From positions 5,210,501 through 5,274,500 of the forward strand of contig JASJFJ010000001.1 in NCBI GenBank assembly GCA_030412805.1: 64,000 nucleotides of DNA, read 5' to 3'. Each line of letters starts with the position of its first letter. Position 1 is the stretch's first letter. The notes beneath the pieces were generated by a model. The model searched no databases, was not told where the DNA came from, and saw only the letters and a list, made by a program, of their open reading frames with translations. Source of the DNA: Westerdykella aurantiaca (taxonomy: Eukaryota; Ascomycota; Dothideomycetes; Pleosporales; Sporormiaceae). A program made the translations under genes and the position numbers. This document shows, piece after piece, positions 1 through 9,782 of this stretch.

Positions 1-265
1 GGACGGAGTTGATGAAGAGTTTGAAAAGGAAGAACTGGTCGCTCGGGATTGGTCCTAGGATGCTATAGCAGATCCAGAACTGGCTTCCTTGGTATGCTTC
101 GATGTATACGCTGACAGTCGAAGATTCGTGGTCGTAAAATGGAGGAGCCCTGCCGACAATGCCGGCGTCGTCGTAATATGACTGCTCTCGAGGATAGTAC
201 TCGGCGTATTGGCCGACATCGAACTGTGAGCGAAGCTCAATATCAACTCCCCGGCAGCTTGGCAT
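1..265 (-). CDS. Fungal protein of unknown function, N-terminal part, cut by the window edge
   Basis: From an ATG at 265 the minus strand reads 88 codons without a stop and runs off the left edge. It opens MPSCRGVDIELRSQFDVGQ and continues through an acidic/aromatic stretch to SQFWICYSILGPIP and FFLFKLFINSV. The layout (MP..RGV.., a tyrosine/proline patch, a beta-rich STVSVYI..Y..SQFW core, then a FFLFKLFI strand) resembles a filamentous-fungal family of unknown function often labelled DUF7918. That label comes from memory of the family pattern and is tentative. No signal peptide or membrane segment is visible in this part. A longer ORF in another frame covers the same bases but has no recognisable content, so I chose this frame. 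No function is assigned. Confidence 0.6.
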   Translation of the reverse strand, partial: MPSCRGVDIELRSQFDVGQYAEYYPREQSYYDDAGIVGRAPPFYDHESSTVSVYIEAYQGSQFWICYSILGPIPSDQFFLFKLFINSV

Positions 266-446
266 CCTTGACTCCTCGCGACTGTACGCGGCTGGTGAGT
301 GAGTGTTGAGGAGACACGGTGGGGCGCGCCTGCCTTCCAAACCTTGTTTCTGTGGAAAGGCACGTGACCGTAAACAAACCGAGAAGGAACCACATTGGGC
401 CGGGCAAGACATGACTCCGCTATAGTGGATGTGCCCCTCTCAGGGA

Positions 447-486
<40 letters not shown>

Positions 487-859
487 GCTTGGATGCGTAA
501 GGGTCGTAAAAACCTATATCCCACTGCTGCCTGCCACCCAACCATCTTTGACTACAACCTCCCCGAGATTTGAGACGGCACCTGCCCGTACATTCTGCTA
601 TACCGCCTCCCCCCGCGTCAACTTTAGCTCAGACTGAACCCAGAGCCTTTCACTATATCGCCCGCCAAGCCGCACTGCCAACGGGTACGTGCAGTTTCAC
701 CTTTACAGTGGCCTCACATCTTCTAACTCTTCCTTCTTCTCTTTAGAGCCTCCGTCAACACATCCAACTGCTACAGCATCCAAAAGCAAGCGATCTATCA
801 AGAGACTTATCTCAGTCACCACTTCAGCTCTGTCGCTAGCTAGGTGCCCTCTCACCACA
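266..859. other. Intergenic, divergent promoters of the edge gene and the BTB/knuckle gene
   Basis: No gene is supported here. It separates two divergently transcribed genes and should hold both promoters. The only clear structure is the TC microsatellite listed separately. Pyrimidine-rich tracts near 720-760 are typical of fungal leaders. Confidence 0.6.
451..484. repeat. (TC)17 microsatellite
   Basis: Seventeen uninterrupted TC dinucleotides lie in the promoter interval between two divergent genes. Uninterrupted runs of this length are usually length-polymorphic. CT tracts are also common core-promoter/leader elements in fungi, so it may be functional. Confidence 0.95.
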
Positions 860-2592
860 ATGCCTTCTCCCGACCAGCGGAGTCGAACTCCCGATGTGGA
901 TACGAAACCATTACGCAGCGTGGGCGCGAAACGCAAATATTTGACTGCCGCCCAGTTAGCGGAGTAGGTCGTATCTTACTTATCTGACGTTGACATGACA
1001 CTGAACCACTTAGACTCAAAACGGGACCTCGAGTCAACATTCTGGTGGGTCCTCAAAACGACCAGTATATTGGAGTGGAAAGCGCGTACGCCAAAGTCCT
1101 CTCGCATTACTCGGAGCTAGCAAAGCGAAAGCTCTCAACGTATGGCGTGACGCGTATCTGGGTCCCCGGTGCCTCCAAGTTCATGATCTCTTGGATCTAT
1201 CGATATATGCTCGCTGGTGAGAAAGATCCTGCAGATATGAAGTTTGAGCAATTCGATCTGCCTGCCCTCATAACACTTTGGTGTCACGCGAACGCATTGG
1301 AGTACACCTTCTTGGCCGACAAGACCTTCAAGCGGCTCCACTATGTCATCTCCACTGTGGGAGTCTTTGATGTCCACATTGTTCAAGATGTCCTCGCTGC
1401 GATTCCTGGGCTTCGCGGTGCCATTGTCGATACAGTCGTATATGACCTTACCAATTGGGTTGGCGTCTGTCCTTATGAGTATATTCATCAAATATACCAT
1501 CTTGAGGGTATGGCAGAGCTTATCGATGCCGCCATGAAGAAGGAACTGATGCGCCTGGTTGAGAAGTCCAAATGGTACTACAGCCAACCTCATATCAAGC
1601 GACAGATCGAGCGGGCGGATGGGCAGTGCCGTAATCAGCAGAAGGCACCTAACAGACTACCCACTTCCGCTTCGCAGGTTCCAGGCGCCATAGACATCCA
1701 TCAGCTCGAGCTGACCTACGAGAAACACCCTCAGGAAAGTGACACACCTCCCATCAACGGCGGTTCTGTATCAGTGAGGTCGGAGTCGGCAAAGGTGCCC
1801 CCTGCGACTGTGCACTCAAGGTCAGATGCTGCCGACAGGAGCAGGAGGCGAGCAAAAACATGTTACAATTGTGGGTCAACTGAACATCTCGTCCGCCGCT
1901 GCAAAGTGCAGGCCCCCTCCGCTACAGACAGGCATTCTGAGGCACCTATCGCCAACAAATCATCGGCCCCTTCGAGGATATCCAAAAACCCTGGCGTCGT
2001 TAAGCTCGCTGAGTTGATCGAAAAGAACTTGGCCCACCTACGCTCTAGAAAGACAGAGACCCGCGCGAAGACGTGCCACAACTGTGGATCATTGGAGCAT
2101 CTTGCCCGTAGCTGCGGCTTGGATGTCACCCACTTTGCTCCTCGCCAAGCGCTAGATTCTAAGAAGCCGCTCAGGTGCCAGAAGTGCGGTGCCATCGGTC
2201 ATGCTGCTGGGGACTGTGGTCTCGCTCCCACCATGGCAGTGGGAGAGGCAGGCGACGCTTCGACCGCGAGCGGCGTGTCCAAACCATCATCACGAAGGGC
2301 CGTTGCCTGCTACAACTGCAAGGGAATTGGTCACATCGCTAGACACTGCAATGTTGGTCCTCAGCGAGTTCCTGAGCGGGTAGCCTCGCATGTTAGCAAA
2401 ACATTGACGGTCAATGGCAACCCTCAAAATTCCCCAATCCGAGGAGCTAACAGGAGTTTCCGTCGGGGGAAACCTGGTAAGCGGTCTGCCGTTCCTAACT
2501 ATGTCGAAATTGCTGGAAATGGCGAGGGGATCACGACCTGTGACTATGAAGTCAGGCCGGGGCAGATCACTCGCACAGGTCTGGTGGTTTGA
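860..2592 (+). CDS. BTB/POZ-like domain protein with four CCHC zinc knuckles
   Basis: Two exons (860..963 and 1014..2592) are joined over a 50-bp GTAGGT...TAG intron that splits a Glu codon, giving 560 residues. The N-terminal third, with LKTGPRVNILVGPQ followed by an IGVESAYAKVLSHYS helix, has the pattern of fungal BTB/POZ-like proteins, a protein-protein interaction fold. The C-terminal half carries four CX2CX4HX4C knuckles: CYNCGSTEHLVRRC, CHNCGSLEHLARSC, CQKCGAIGHAAGDC and CYNCKGIGHIARHC. Such knuckles usually bind single-stranded RNA or DNA. Linkers are Ser/Arg-rich, and the tail is basic. The start is the first ATG giving a continuous spliced frame into the BTB-like core. The nucleic-acid-binding role is inferred; no homologue of known function is recognised. 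There is no gag, protease or polymerase region, so this is not a retroelement fragment. Confidence 0.85.
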
Positions 2593-3404
2593 GCTTTCGT
2601 TGCGGCACTGGGGAAGGCGTTCCGTGATTGACGTGGGACAAGTAAATGATTGAGATTCGCGGTACCACCATGAGATCCCCAGAAATCAGGCCTTGGCATT
2701 GGCATCAGGGAACCTCCGAGAGTGTATAAACCATAGCGAGATCTTCTCCAGGGGAACAGCTTAATCTGATTTGCATTCTACTCTTTCTCAATTCCTTATT
2801 GCTGAAATTTCAAACTACAAAATCAGAGAAGGCGAGTCTCACTACGACAGGATACGCTCAGTTCCAAAGACCTGTAATGAATGCTAGAAGTGCGTACCTC
2901 TAACGGCGTCTGTCGTTATTGAATACAGGACCCTTAGAGCATGTAACCAATATTGTGGTATTGCAGCTAGGGAATTAGGCTTGCGCAATTTGTTAGGATA
3001 GCGCGACACGTCTTCTGTCACTTCGGTGCCCACGAATAATCTGCATGATGTCCATCATCCCCAATAGAACCCTCTCTACCCGATAACACACTCCCCGCAT
3101 CATTCTTCAATCGGCAGGAAGATCGACCATCCACCTAAAAGAAGATGCCGTTCCCTCCCTCTCCTGTGGTATTCGCTACTCCTGTGCAGAATTGTTCAGT
3201 CGCTGGGCGCCAGCGAGCGGGTATGTGCCGACAGCTGTTGTTGGTATTGTGGCTTTGAAATGTGATGCATCGAGAATGTCGAATACTGCGAGAGGTCCGT
3301 GATCTGGAAGGTCTGTTGATTTCTTTTGAGTCGCTGAGCCTTGTACCCGGTTGAGGTTGTGGAGATGGAGGTGGGAGGAGCAAGTTGGCCAGTAGAGCAA
3401 CTGT
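2593..3404. other. Intergenic, convergent 3' regions
   Basis: This is the 3' flank of the BTB/knuckle gene and of the NDUFAF5-like gene, which converge here. It is AT-richer than the flanking genes. Short ORFs on the minus strand at 3135-3517 have no recognisable content. Nothing else is seen. Confidence 0.6.
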
Positions 3405-4526
3405 TCACTTCCCCTCCGCATCCGGTTTTTTCCCATGCTCCAAATAATCCTTAATACTGAACATTCCCGTTCCCCTATCCAGTGGTTTCGCCTGATCTGG
3501 GCTATGCTTCCAGCCAATCATATAAATCAGTCGGAACGTTGCAGGTACAGTCCCGTCCTCATTCCCATGTAGCTCCCTGTAGATATGGTCTCCAGCAAGT
3601 AAAACGTCGCGTTGAATAGCACCCTTTTCTCTTGAAAGCACGGCGTTGGACTCGCCCATGGCCTGAAGATCTTTCATCAGGGAGAAGGAGTCCGGATAGT
3701 CGACAATGATGTCGTCCACATCGACAGTGAGTAGATTGAAACCGGCGCGCTGCAATAAGCCGCCAACATCCCTGACGTCCGCTAGAGGTGAGGTGTGTGT
3801 GGAGACCCCACCTCTGCGGTCCATTTCGGCAAGTTGGAGCGAAGTTCGCAGTTCGTATAGCGAGTCGCCGCCCATCATTACACCAATGAATGGGCAATCC
3901 GGCTTGAGAACGTTATTGATCTGGGATAGAACGGAGGGAAGATCATTGATCCAGTGCATGCTCAGGCTGCTGAGGACTGCATCGAAAGAGTTTGCTTCGA
4001 AGGGTAACGCCTCGAGAGTGTTGAGTACTTGTCGCTCGATTTTCACCTCGTTGTTGAATGGTAGGTCTGCATCTCGGTATAATAGCTTTTCAGAGGCGTC
4101 TGCAGCGACGAGAGTCCCAACTCTCTTCGAACGTGGTCCAGCGTCTGGCGAGTCTTCGGAGGGAAGTGTGAGCATGTGTGCAATATTGCATGCGTTTGCG
4201 CCGAGGTCAAGGACTTTCGGAAAATGACGGTTGATATCCTGCGGAACATAATGAGAAGAGTCTCCGTCTTAATGGCGGGACGGACGCACCATTAACCTCT
4301 CACAGAGCCTCGACGCCACCTCATCCCTCAGATAATCCACGCTCCTGCTCACCTCCACGTTGGAAGCAGCCCTCTCTCTCTGCATCCATTTCTGCTGGTG
4401 GGAGAAAATCTCCAGCGTCGGAGCTCCAGGGGCTTGAACGGTATAGCTACGAGCTATAGCTATCTGGAAAGGCGCACATCGTCGTGAAAGCGGAGGAATA
4501 AAAGCTCGTACAGAGAACGTATTCAT
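3405..4526 (-). CDS. NDUFAF5: Mitochondrial complex I assembly methyltransferase-fold protein (NDUFAF5-like)
   Basis: Exons 4290..4526 and 3405..4238 on the minus strand are joined over a 51-bp GTGCGT...CAG intron in phase 0, giving 356 residues (human NDUFAF5 is about 345). The N-terminus is rich in Arg/Ser/Ala and looks like a mitochondrial presequence. It is followed by EIFSHQQKWMQRERAA, the family entry motif. The class I SAM-binding fold follows: motif I KVLDLGANACNIA, then FEANSFDAVLSSLSMHWIND and LLQRAGFNLLTVDVDDI. In humans NDUFAF5 hydroxylates an arginine of the NDUFS7 subunit during early complex I assembly despite its methyltransferase fold; the same role is inferred here. Its start lies 182 bp from the divergent dynactin p62 start. 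Confidence 0.92.
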
Positions 4527-4708
4527 GATGGTAGGTATGGGAACCGATCGATGAGTCTATATGAATCTATCGAACCGGGAGTTTGAAAGTCGAAGATGAA
4601 TGGCTTTCGTGATCTGTTGGGAAACTTCGGCAGTTCATTTCCCCGAACCGAGCTCCAAATGCTCCACCACCTGGACCCCCTCGTCAACATCAAGATATCC
4701 GCGCCGCC
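4527..4708. promoter_or_regulatory. 182-bp divergent promoter NDUFAF5 / dynactin p62
   Basis: Only 182 bp separates the two start codons, so both transcripts must start within or very near this stretch. The plus-side start has a strong fungal context, GCCGCCATGG. No TATA box is obvious. Confidence 0.7.
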
Positions 4709-6610
4709 ATGGCGCACACATTTCCGTATACCTACTACTCGTGCTCCTGTCACGAAAACCGGATCTCTCCGGGGGCTTTGAAACGCTTCTCGCACCCACC
4801 CCCCGCCGAAGACGAAGAAGACGAACGGACTTTCGATCCTAAGAACCCGCGATCCAATTATTCGCTGTACCCGCTGGAACATTTGCTTTATTGCGAGGAT
4901 TGCCGCCAGATACGCTGTCCAAGATGCGTAATAGAAGAGACGTTGAACTGGTTCTGCCCGAGCTGTCTATTTGAGGTGCCCAGCTCGGTGGTGAAGAGCG
5001 ACGGAAACAGATGCACGCGGAACTGCTACAACTGCCCCGTATGCACAGCACCAATGCCCATCGCGTCGTTGGAGGATCCTGCCAACCCATCCCCAAATGG
5101 AGGCCCCTTCATCCTCTCCTGTCCATACTGTCACTGGTCCACCGCAGAAATCGGCATCGAGTTCGACAAACCCACGGGCATAACCAGCCAGCTCTCCCGC
5201 ATCGCGAACGGCGGAAACCCCATGCCCACACAAAAAGACAAAGACAAGGAACGCGACCGCCGGAAAGAATCCGAGAGTCGTAAGCTTCAGGACTTGCTTA
5301 GCGGCGCGCCCCCGTCGGACTCTCCGCCTCCCTCTTCTACCTTCGAAGACATATACGCCAGTACATCCGGACCCACCCACGACGATCTCTTCTCCAACCT
5401 CTCCGCATTCTACAAATCGCAGCTCGCCGCTCAGACGCCTTCGAACCCCTTCTCCTCTCACGAACTCAACTTCTCCTCCCCTTCGTCCTTCTCCCGAATC
5501 ATGAACCTCTACTCCACCACCGTCTCCAAGAAGCAAAAGCGCGACAAACCCGTCCCGATGCGAGAAGCCGCCTCCTCCCTCGAGGGCCTGCGAATCCACT
5601 CCGCCTCCGAGGACGCCGAAGTCATTGAGCGCCTCCGCAAAGAAGGATGGGACGCCAGTGTATCCCCGGCCCAACGACTGGCGCAGCCGAACCCGAGTGT
5701 ACGGTTGACGGCAGATCTCAGGCCAGTGGCCACGCTGCTGTGTACAAAGCGGGGGAAACGCTGCGCAACGTGTAGGCACATATTATCGAAACCGGAGCCC
5801 AAAATTACGAGCACCCGATACAAGATCAAGCTGTTAGCGCTGAACCACGTGCCGAGAATCAGCGTTCGGTGGTTGCCTCCCACGCCTGCGGGTGGTGCTT
5901 CTTCCTCGAGCAGCACATCATTGTCGGGGATGGCGAGTTCGGGGCATCAGGGGCAAGCAGGGGCAGGCAGCTCGTTCGATTACGCCAACATCAAACCGGG
6001 GCTCCCCACACACTTCGTCCTACATGTCTCCAACCCACTGTTCGACCCCATCCGCGTCACGCTGGCTACTCCCAGCATCACGCCTGGGAAACTGCAATCA
6101 CGCGTCACGCTCCTGTGCCCGCAGTTCGAAGTCGGCGCCAACACGGACGTGTGGGACGACGCCTTGGGCACCGCAGGCGGGAGCGGAAGTCCACTGGAGC
6201 TGCGGTCTCGAAAGGGCAGCGTGTCCGGGGGAGGACCTGGCGGGGACGGGCAAATTGAGGCCGGCAAGATCTGGGACCGAGGCCGCAACTGGACGAGTGT
6301 GGTCATGGAGATTGTGCCTGGTCTCAATACCCCGCCGAACCCACCGTCCAAACACGCGCTTCCTCCTCCTTCTTCTTCTGCTACTACCACTATCTCCGCT
6401 GGCAACGGTGAAGACGATGACCTCGAGGAAGACGATAGGACGCTGGAGATACCGATTTTTGTGCGGATAGAGTACGAGACGGAAGTAGGCGCCGACGAAG
6501 GTCGGATTGGGCTGGGAGGGGGCGAGACGGGGAAGGGAGAGGGACAGCAGAGGGAGAAAAGGGAGGAGGCGTTTTGGACGGTCGCTGGGGTTGGGAGAGT
6601 GGTGCTGTGA
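4709..6610 (+). CDS. DCTN4: Dynactin subunit p62 (dynactin subunit 4)
   Basis: This is an intronless ORF of 633 residues. The N-terminus holds the Cys-rich zinc-binding cluster diagnostic of dynactin p62: HENRISPGALKRF, CEDCRQIRCPRC, WFCPSCLFEVP, CYNCPVCTAPM and FILSCPYCHWS within the first 150 residues. A linker rich in Ser and Pro follows, then the conserved region RYKIKLLALNHVPRISV and beta-strand-rich C-terminal segments. p62 sits at the pointed end of the Arp1 filament and helps dynactin engage dynein cargo and the cell cortex. The start lies in a Kozak-like GCCGCCATGG. Long low-complexity inserts (Gly/Ser near 385-420, acidic near 560-580) are lineage-specific. Family assignment is firm; the role in this fungus is inferred by homology. 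Confidence 0.92.
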   Translation: MAHTFPYTYYSCSCHENRISPGALKRFSHPPPAEDEEDERTFDPKNPRSNYSLYPLEHLLYCEDCRQIRCPRCVIEETLNWFCPSCLFEVPSSVVKSDGNRCTRNCYNCPVCTAPMPIASLEDPANPSPNGGPFILSCPYCHWSTAEIGIEFDKPTGITSQLSRIANGGNPMPTQKDKDKERDRRKESESRKLQDLLSGAPPSDSPPPSSTFEDIYASTSGPTHDDLFSNLSAFYKSQLAAQTPSNPFSSHELNFSSPSSFSRIMNLYSTTVSKKQKRDKPVPMREAASSLEGLRIHSASEDAEVIERLRKEGWDASVSPAQRLAQPNPSVRLTADLRPVATLLCTKRGKRCATCRHILSKPEPKITSTRYKIKLLALNHVPRISVRWLPPTPAGGASSSSSTSLSGMASSGHQGQAGAGSSFDYANIKPGLPTHFVLHVSNPLFDPIRVTLATPSITPGKLQSRVTLLCPQFEVGANTDVWDDALGTAGGSGSPLELRSRKGSVSGGGPGGDGQIEAGKIWDRGRNWTSVVMEIVPGLNTPPNPPSKHALPPPSSSATTTISAGNGEDDDLEEDDRTLEIPIFVRIEYETEVGADEGRIGLGGGETGKGEGQQREKREEAFWTVAGVGRVVL

Positions 6611-7445
6611 ATGTGACTGTGGTGTTCTCAAGGGTGGATTGTGATGTTATTGTAGAGAGCATTATACCCTTTTCCAATTCGATTTCTACAACCAAGCAAT
6701 CTTGCCTTGGGTATGCCTGGTTGGAATGCCACACTGTATTGCCACACTGTATTGTCTTGAGGCTGCCCATCACCGCCCCCACCGACAGACGCGATTCACG
6801 AGGTCAAAATAACGAAGTGATGAAACCAATAGGGGTTATTATATCTTCTACTACCCGGGTAGCAATCCGCACCTCCCTCCCTCTGTACGGTGACACAGAC
6901 ACGCACGCACACGCACGGAGACCTGCGTTCTTTGAAACCCCTTCGACCAGGAAGGAGGCGACCGAGTCTGCAAAGCAGTTATCACAAACGCAAAACTTTT
7001 TCAAAAAAAAAAAAAAAAAAAGGAAGTAAACCAACGAAGTAGGGTCGGAAAAAAAAATGCAGTCTTGACACTACCATATGATGCTCGCTTCGACACAGAT
7101 GTGGAAGAAGAAAAGGAGGAAGCAGAGGGAGAAGATGCAGACAAAGGAGATGGAAAAAAAGACGCCCTCCATGCCAAAAAGAAATCCATCCGCTGATAAA
7201 TGCAACACAGACTATCGCTCCTTGTCGCTTCCTCGCTCACGGCGTTGAACATCTTGCCAATGATTATCCACCTCCTTTCTGCGTCTATGTGTGGTGCTGT
7301 AGCAACAACGACAAGCGATGGGACTGGATTAGGCTTCCTCCATGTACCAACCACAGGGCACACAACAGGGCACACATTGCAATGCCCGTCTTTTAACACC
7401 TAACCTTTCCTCTCCATCATCAAGCCCAGAGACCCCCTGGGTGGC
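6611..7445. other. Intergenic between convergent dynactin p62 and F-box/WD40 genes
   Basis: This is the 3' flank of two converging genes. It contains an A19 tract at 7003-7021 and a CACG-rich patch near 6900. No coding potential is recognised. Confidence 0.6.
7003..7021. repeat. A19 homopolymer
   Basis: Nineteen consecutive adenines lie in a 3' flank. No element body or target-site duplication is visible beside it, so it is recorded only as a simple repeat. Confidence 0.9.
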
Positions 7446-9782
7446 CTAGACCATCACCCAAGTTTCACCCTCCTCCCCTACTCCATCATCGTTTCCGATC
7501 AAACATTCCTTGCCCATGACTCCCCATCCGAAATCCAGTATGACGGCCCTCCCATCCTGACTGGTGGCCACCACGCGTCTATAATCGCTCTTTGCGGACA
7601 AGATCCAGCTTGTCGTCCAATTCTCATAGACGCCCATCACCTCGCCCGTGGCGAAATCCGCGATCCGGATGGACTGGTCGTACGATCCGGACACGACGCG
7701 GCCGTTGTTGGCATCCAAGAAGAGCGACCGAACCAGCCCGCCGTGCTTGGCGGAGGTGTGGAGGAGTTTGCCCGAGGAGGCATCGAACTTGTACACGACG
7801 TGGTCGTTGCCTCCCGCGAGGACGTACTTGGCATCATCGGAGAACTCGACGGCGGCGAGCCCCCGGTCCTGACTAGGGAACTCCTTGACACAGACCCCGC
7901 TGTCCAAGTTCCACAGCTTGGCCACGCCATCTCCTGAAGCGGAGACGAGGAGATTGCCACGGAGCTGAACAGCGTTGACGGGACCCCGGTGGCCCGTTAG
8001 CGTGCGCAGGGGCCGGAAGGTTGCGCGGTCCCAGATGATGATGGTGGCGTCCTTGGAGCAGGATACGATATGTTTGGCATCGAGAGCTACGTCGAGGACA
8101 CCGGCGGAGTGACCTTCCAGACGGGCGATGGGGACGAAGTCCATACTTGGCGAGCTAATATCCCAGACAATGCACGTGTGGTCCGATGACCCGGTGACCA
8201 TGGTGGTGGCGTCGTATTGCAGGCAGAGAATGGAGGCTTCGTGGTAGTCCGAGGGGATGTGGTAGATGGCGTTTCCCGCGGGTGTGCCGTTGAGGGAGGG
8301 GTGGGAGATGACCGTCTCCTTGTGGGTTTCGAGTTCTGGTTGAGTTGGGGGGACGGGGCGGTGGGATGGGCCGCCGATGACTTTGAGGCATGTGTAGCTG
8401 TTCATGTCCCAAACGCGGATGGTGCGGTCGCGGGAGCCGGTGATGCACTTGCTCCTGGATCTGCGCGTTAGCAGGATGGAATCAGAGAATGGGAAAGGTA
8501 CATACTCGTCGAACTGGCAACAATACACCGAGTCGGTATGCCCGTTGAGATAGATGGCGCTCGGGGAACATCCCTTCCAGCGCCTATTAATGGTCATCCG
8601 GACCCTGTACATCTTTTTCCAATCCTGGCCCGGTGCTGGCTTTCCCTTGGACGACTTGCCAATGCCGGCACCGCCCATGGCGATTGGGGTAGGCGAGACA
8701 TGAACCTCGGGCTTGAACCGCCTCAGGAACACATGCTTCCACACGTGCGGGGAGCTGGCGGCCTCCTGCCACGCGCGGGAGACACATTCTGCTCGGATAA
8801 GGGATGGGGCGTCCAGATTGGAGAGGACGAGCGTCGTTAGCTCAGCCGGGAGATATTGGACTGGATCGAACCGCGTTTCCATCTCCTCGTCGGCCTCGAC
8901 GACTTGCGAAGCGCAGTTCATGCCAACGCCGCTCTCGCTGTCCTTCATGACCTCGTCCATGGCCCGCTCCGACTCCAGCACTTGGAGATATGCGGCCGTC
9001 TCCTCCTGCCGCTGGAGCTTATGCAGCCGCTCACTGTTTGCCGCGGCTGCAGCTGCACGTGCTGCCTGCCCTGGGGCGATCACGGCAGGCGCATTCAAGG
9101 GTGCAGAGGTGGGTGCAGGATAATCGGACGGGACGGGTGCAGGAGAAGGGTTGTAGCGGGCAAAGTCTCCCGAGGGGCCTGAGGTTGCAGGACGGCGGTG
9201 GGAGCGAATGCTGCCCAGGCGTTTGAAAAGGGGAAGCTTGGGTGGTGCGGGTGAAGCTGGTGCCAACGAAGACGGCGACAACAAGGACGACGACGAAACG
9301 GACGAGGCGGCACTACTGGCGGCAATGGTAGGTGTGGAGCTCCCCGAATCCTTTGTGTGTTGCATCTTGAGCTTGAATCTCGGGAGGGCATGCGGCCTTA
9401 ACCAGGGTTGTTCCCCATCGACGACGGAGCTCGAGGCTGACGATGGCTCCATATGGTCGACCAGGGAGGGTCTCCGCGACGAGGTGGACAAGCGGCGACA
9501 GATGTGTTTGCAGGAACCCTTTAGCGACTGGCCGGCGCGGGAGAGGGAGCTGGTGTGGGTATGGGAGTGGGTGGAAGGGGCGGAGCCGACGAGCCTGGAG
9601 CCCTCCATGACGGCATCTAGGACGTGGTCGGACATGTTGTGGTGGGGATACTCGAGTGCGGTTTGGGAGAAGCTGGATTGCGAAGCGGTGCGCTTCATTT
9701 GGTGCTTGGCGAGGTCGTCGAGGGCAGACGATGTCTTGGGTCGGAGCGAGAGGAGGGAGTGGGAACGGTGGGAACGGGTCAT
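7446..9782 (-). CDS. F-box and WD40-repeat protein (putative SCF substrate receptor)
   Basis: Exons 8506..9782 and 7446..8460 on the minus strand are joined over a 45-bp GTATGT...GCTAAC...CAG intron, giving 763 residues. Residues 1-300 are low-complexity (Ser/Pro/Ala). An F-box lies near 307-350 (YLPAELTTLVLSNLDAPSL ... WKHVFLRRFK). A WD40 propeller fills about 400-763, with repeats such as NGHTDSVYCCQFDE, SRDRTIRVWD, EGHSAGVLDVALDAKH, TGHRGPVNAVQL and GSYDQSIRIADF. The combination is that of SCF ubiquitin-ligase receptors of the Cdc4/Met30/Fbw7 type: the F-box binds Skp1 and the propeller binds the substrate. The exact orthologue is not resolved. The start is the first true ATG; the frame is open 14 codons further upstream but has no ATG there. 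The intron length is a multiple of three and has no in-frame stop. Confidence 0.9.
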   Translation of the reverse strand: MTRSHRSHSLLSLRPKTSSALDDLAKHQMKRTASQSSFSQTALEYPHHNMSDHVLDAVMEGSRLVGSAPSTHSHTHTSSLSRAGQSLKGSCKHICRRLSTSSRRPSLVDHMEPSSASSSVVDGEQPWLRPHALPRFKLKMQHTKDSGSSTPTIAASSAASSVSSSSLLSPSSLAPASPAPPKLPLFKRLGSIRSHRRPATSGPSGDFARYNPSPAPVPSDYPAPTSAPLNAPAVIAPGQAARAAAAAANSERLHKLQRQEETAAYLQVLESERAMDEVMKDSESGVGMNCASQVVEADEEMETRFDPVQYLPAELTTLVLSNLDAPSLIRAECVSRAWQEAASSPHVWKHVFLRRFKPEVHVSPTPIAMGGAGIGKSSKGKPAPGQDWKKMYRVRMTINRRWKGCSPSAIYLNGHTDSVYCCQFDEYVPFPFSDSILLTRRSRSKCITGSRDRTIRVWDMNSYTCLKVIGGPSHRPVPPTQPELETHKETVISHPSLNGTPAGNAIYHIPSDYHEASILCLQYDATTMVTGSSDHTCIVWDISSPSMDFVPIARLEGHSAGVLDVALDAKHIVSCSKDATIIIWDRATFRPLRTLTGHRGPVNAVQLRGNLLVSASGDGVAKLWNLDSGVCVKEFPSQDRGLAAVEFSDDAKYVLAGGNDHVVYKFDASSGKLLHTSAKHGGLVRSLFLDANNGRVVSGSYDQSIRIADFATGEVMGVYENWTTSWILSAKSDYRRVVATSQDGRAVILDFGWGVMGKECLIGNDDGVGEEGETWVMV

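Noticed and set aside
1860..2360. Zinc knuckles as a retrotransposon gag remnant
   Set aside because: The knuckles sit in a long intact spliced gene with a BTB-like N-terminus, with no protease, reverse transcriptase or LTR nearby.
4967..5779. 270-codon minus-strand ORF inside the dynactin p62 gene
   Set aside because: It is a shadow of a GC-rich coding strand. The plus frame carries the conserved Cys clusters.
7003..7021. A19 tract as a retroposon poly(A) tail
   Set aside because: No element body precedes it and no flanking duplication is visible; simple homopolymer slippage is enough.
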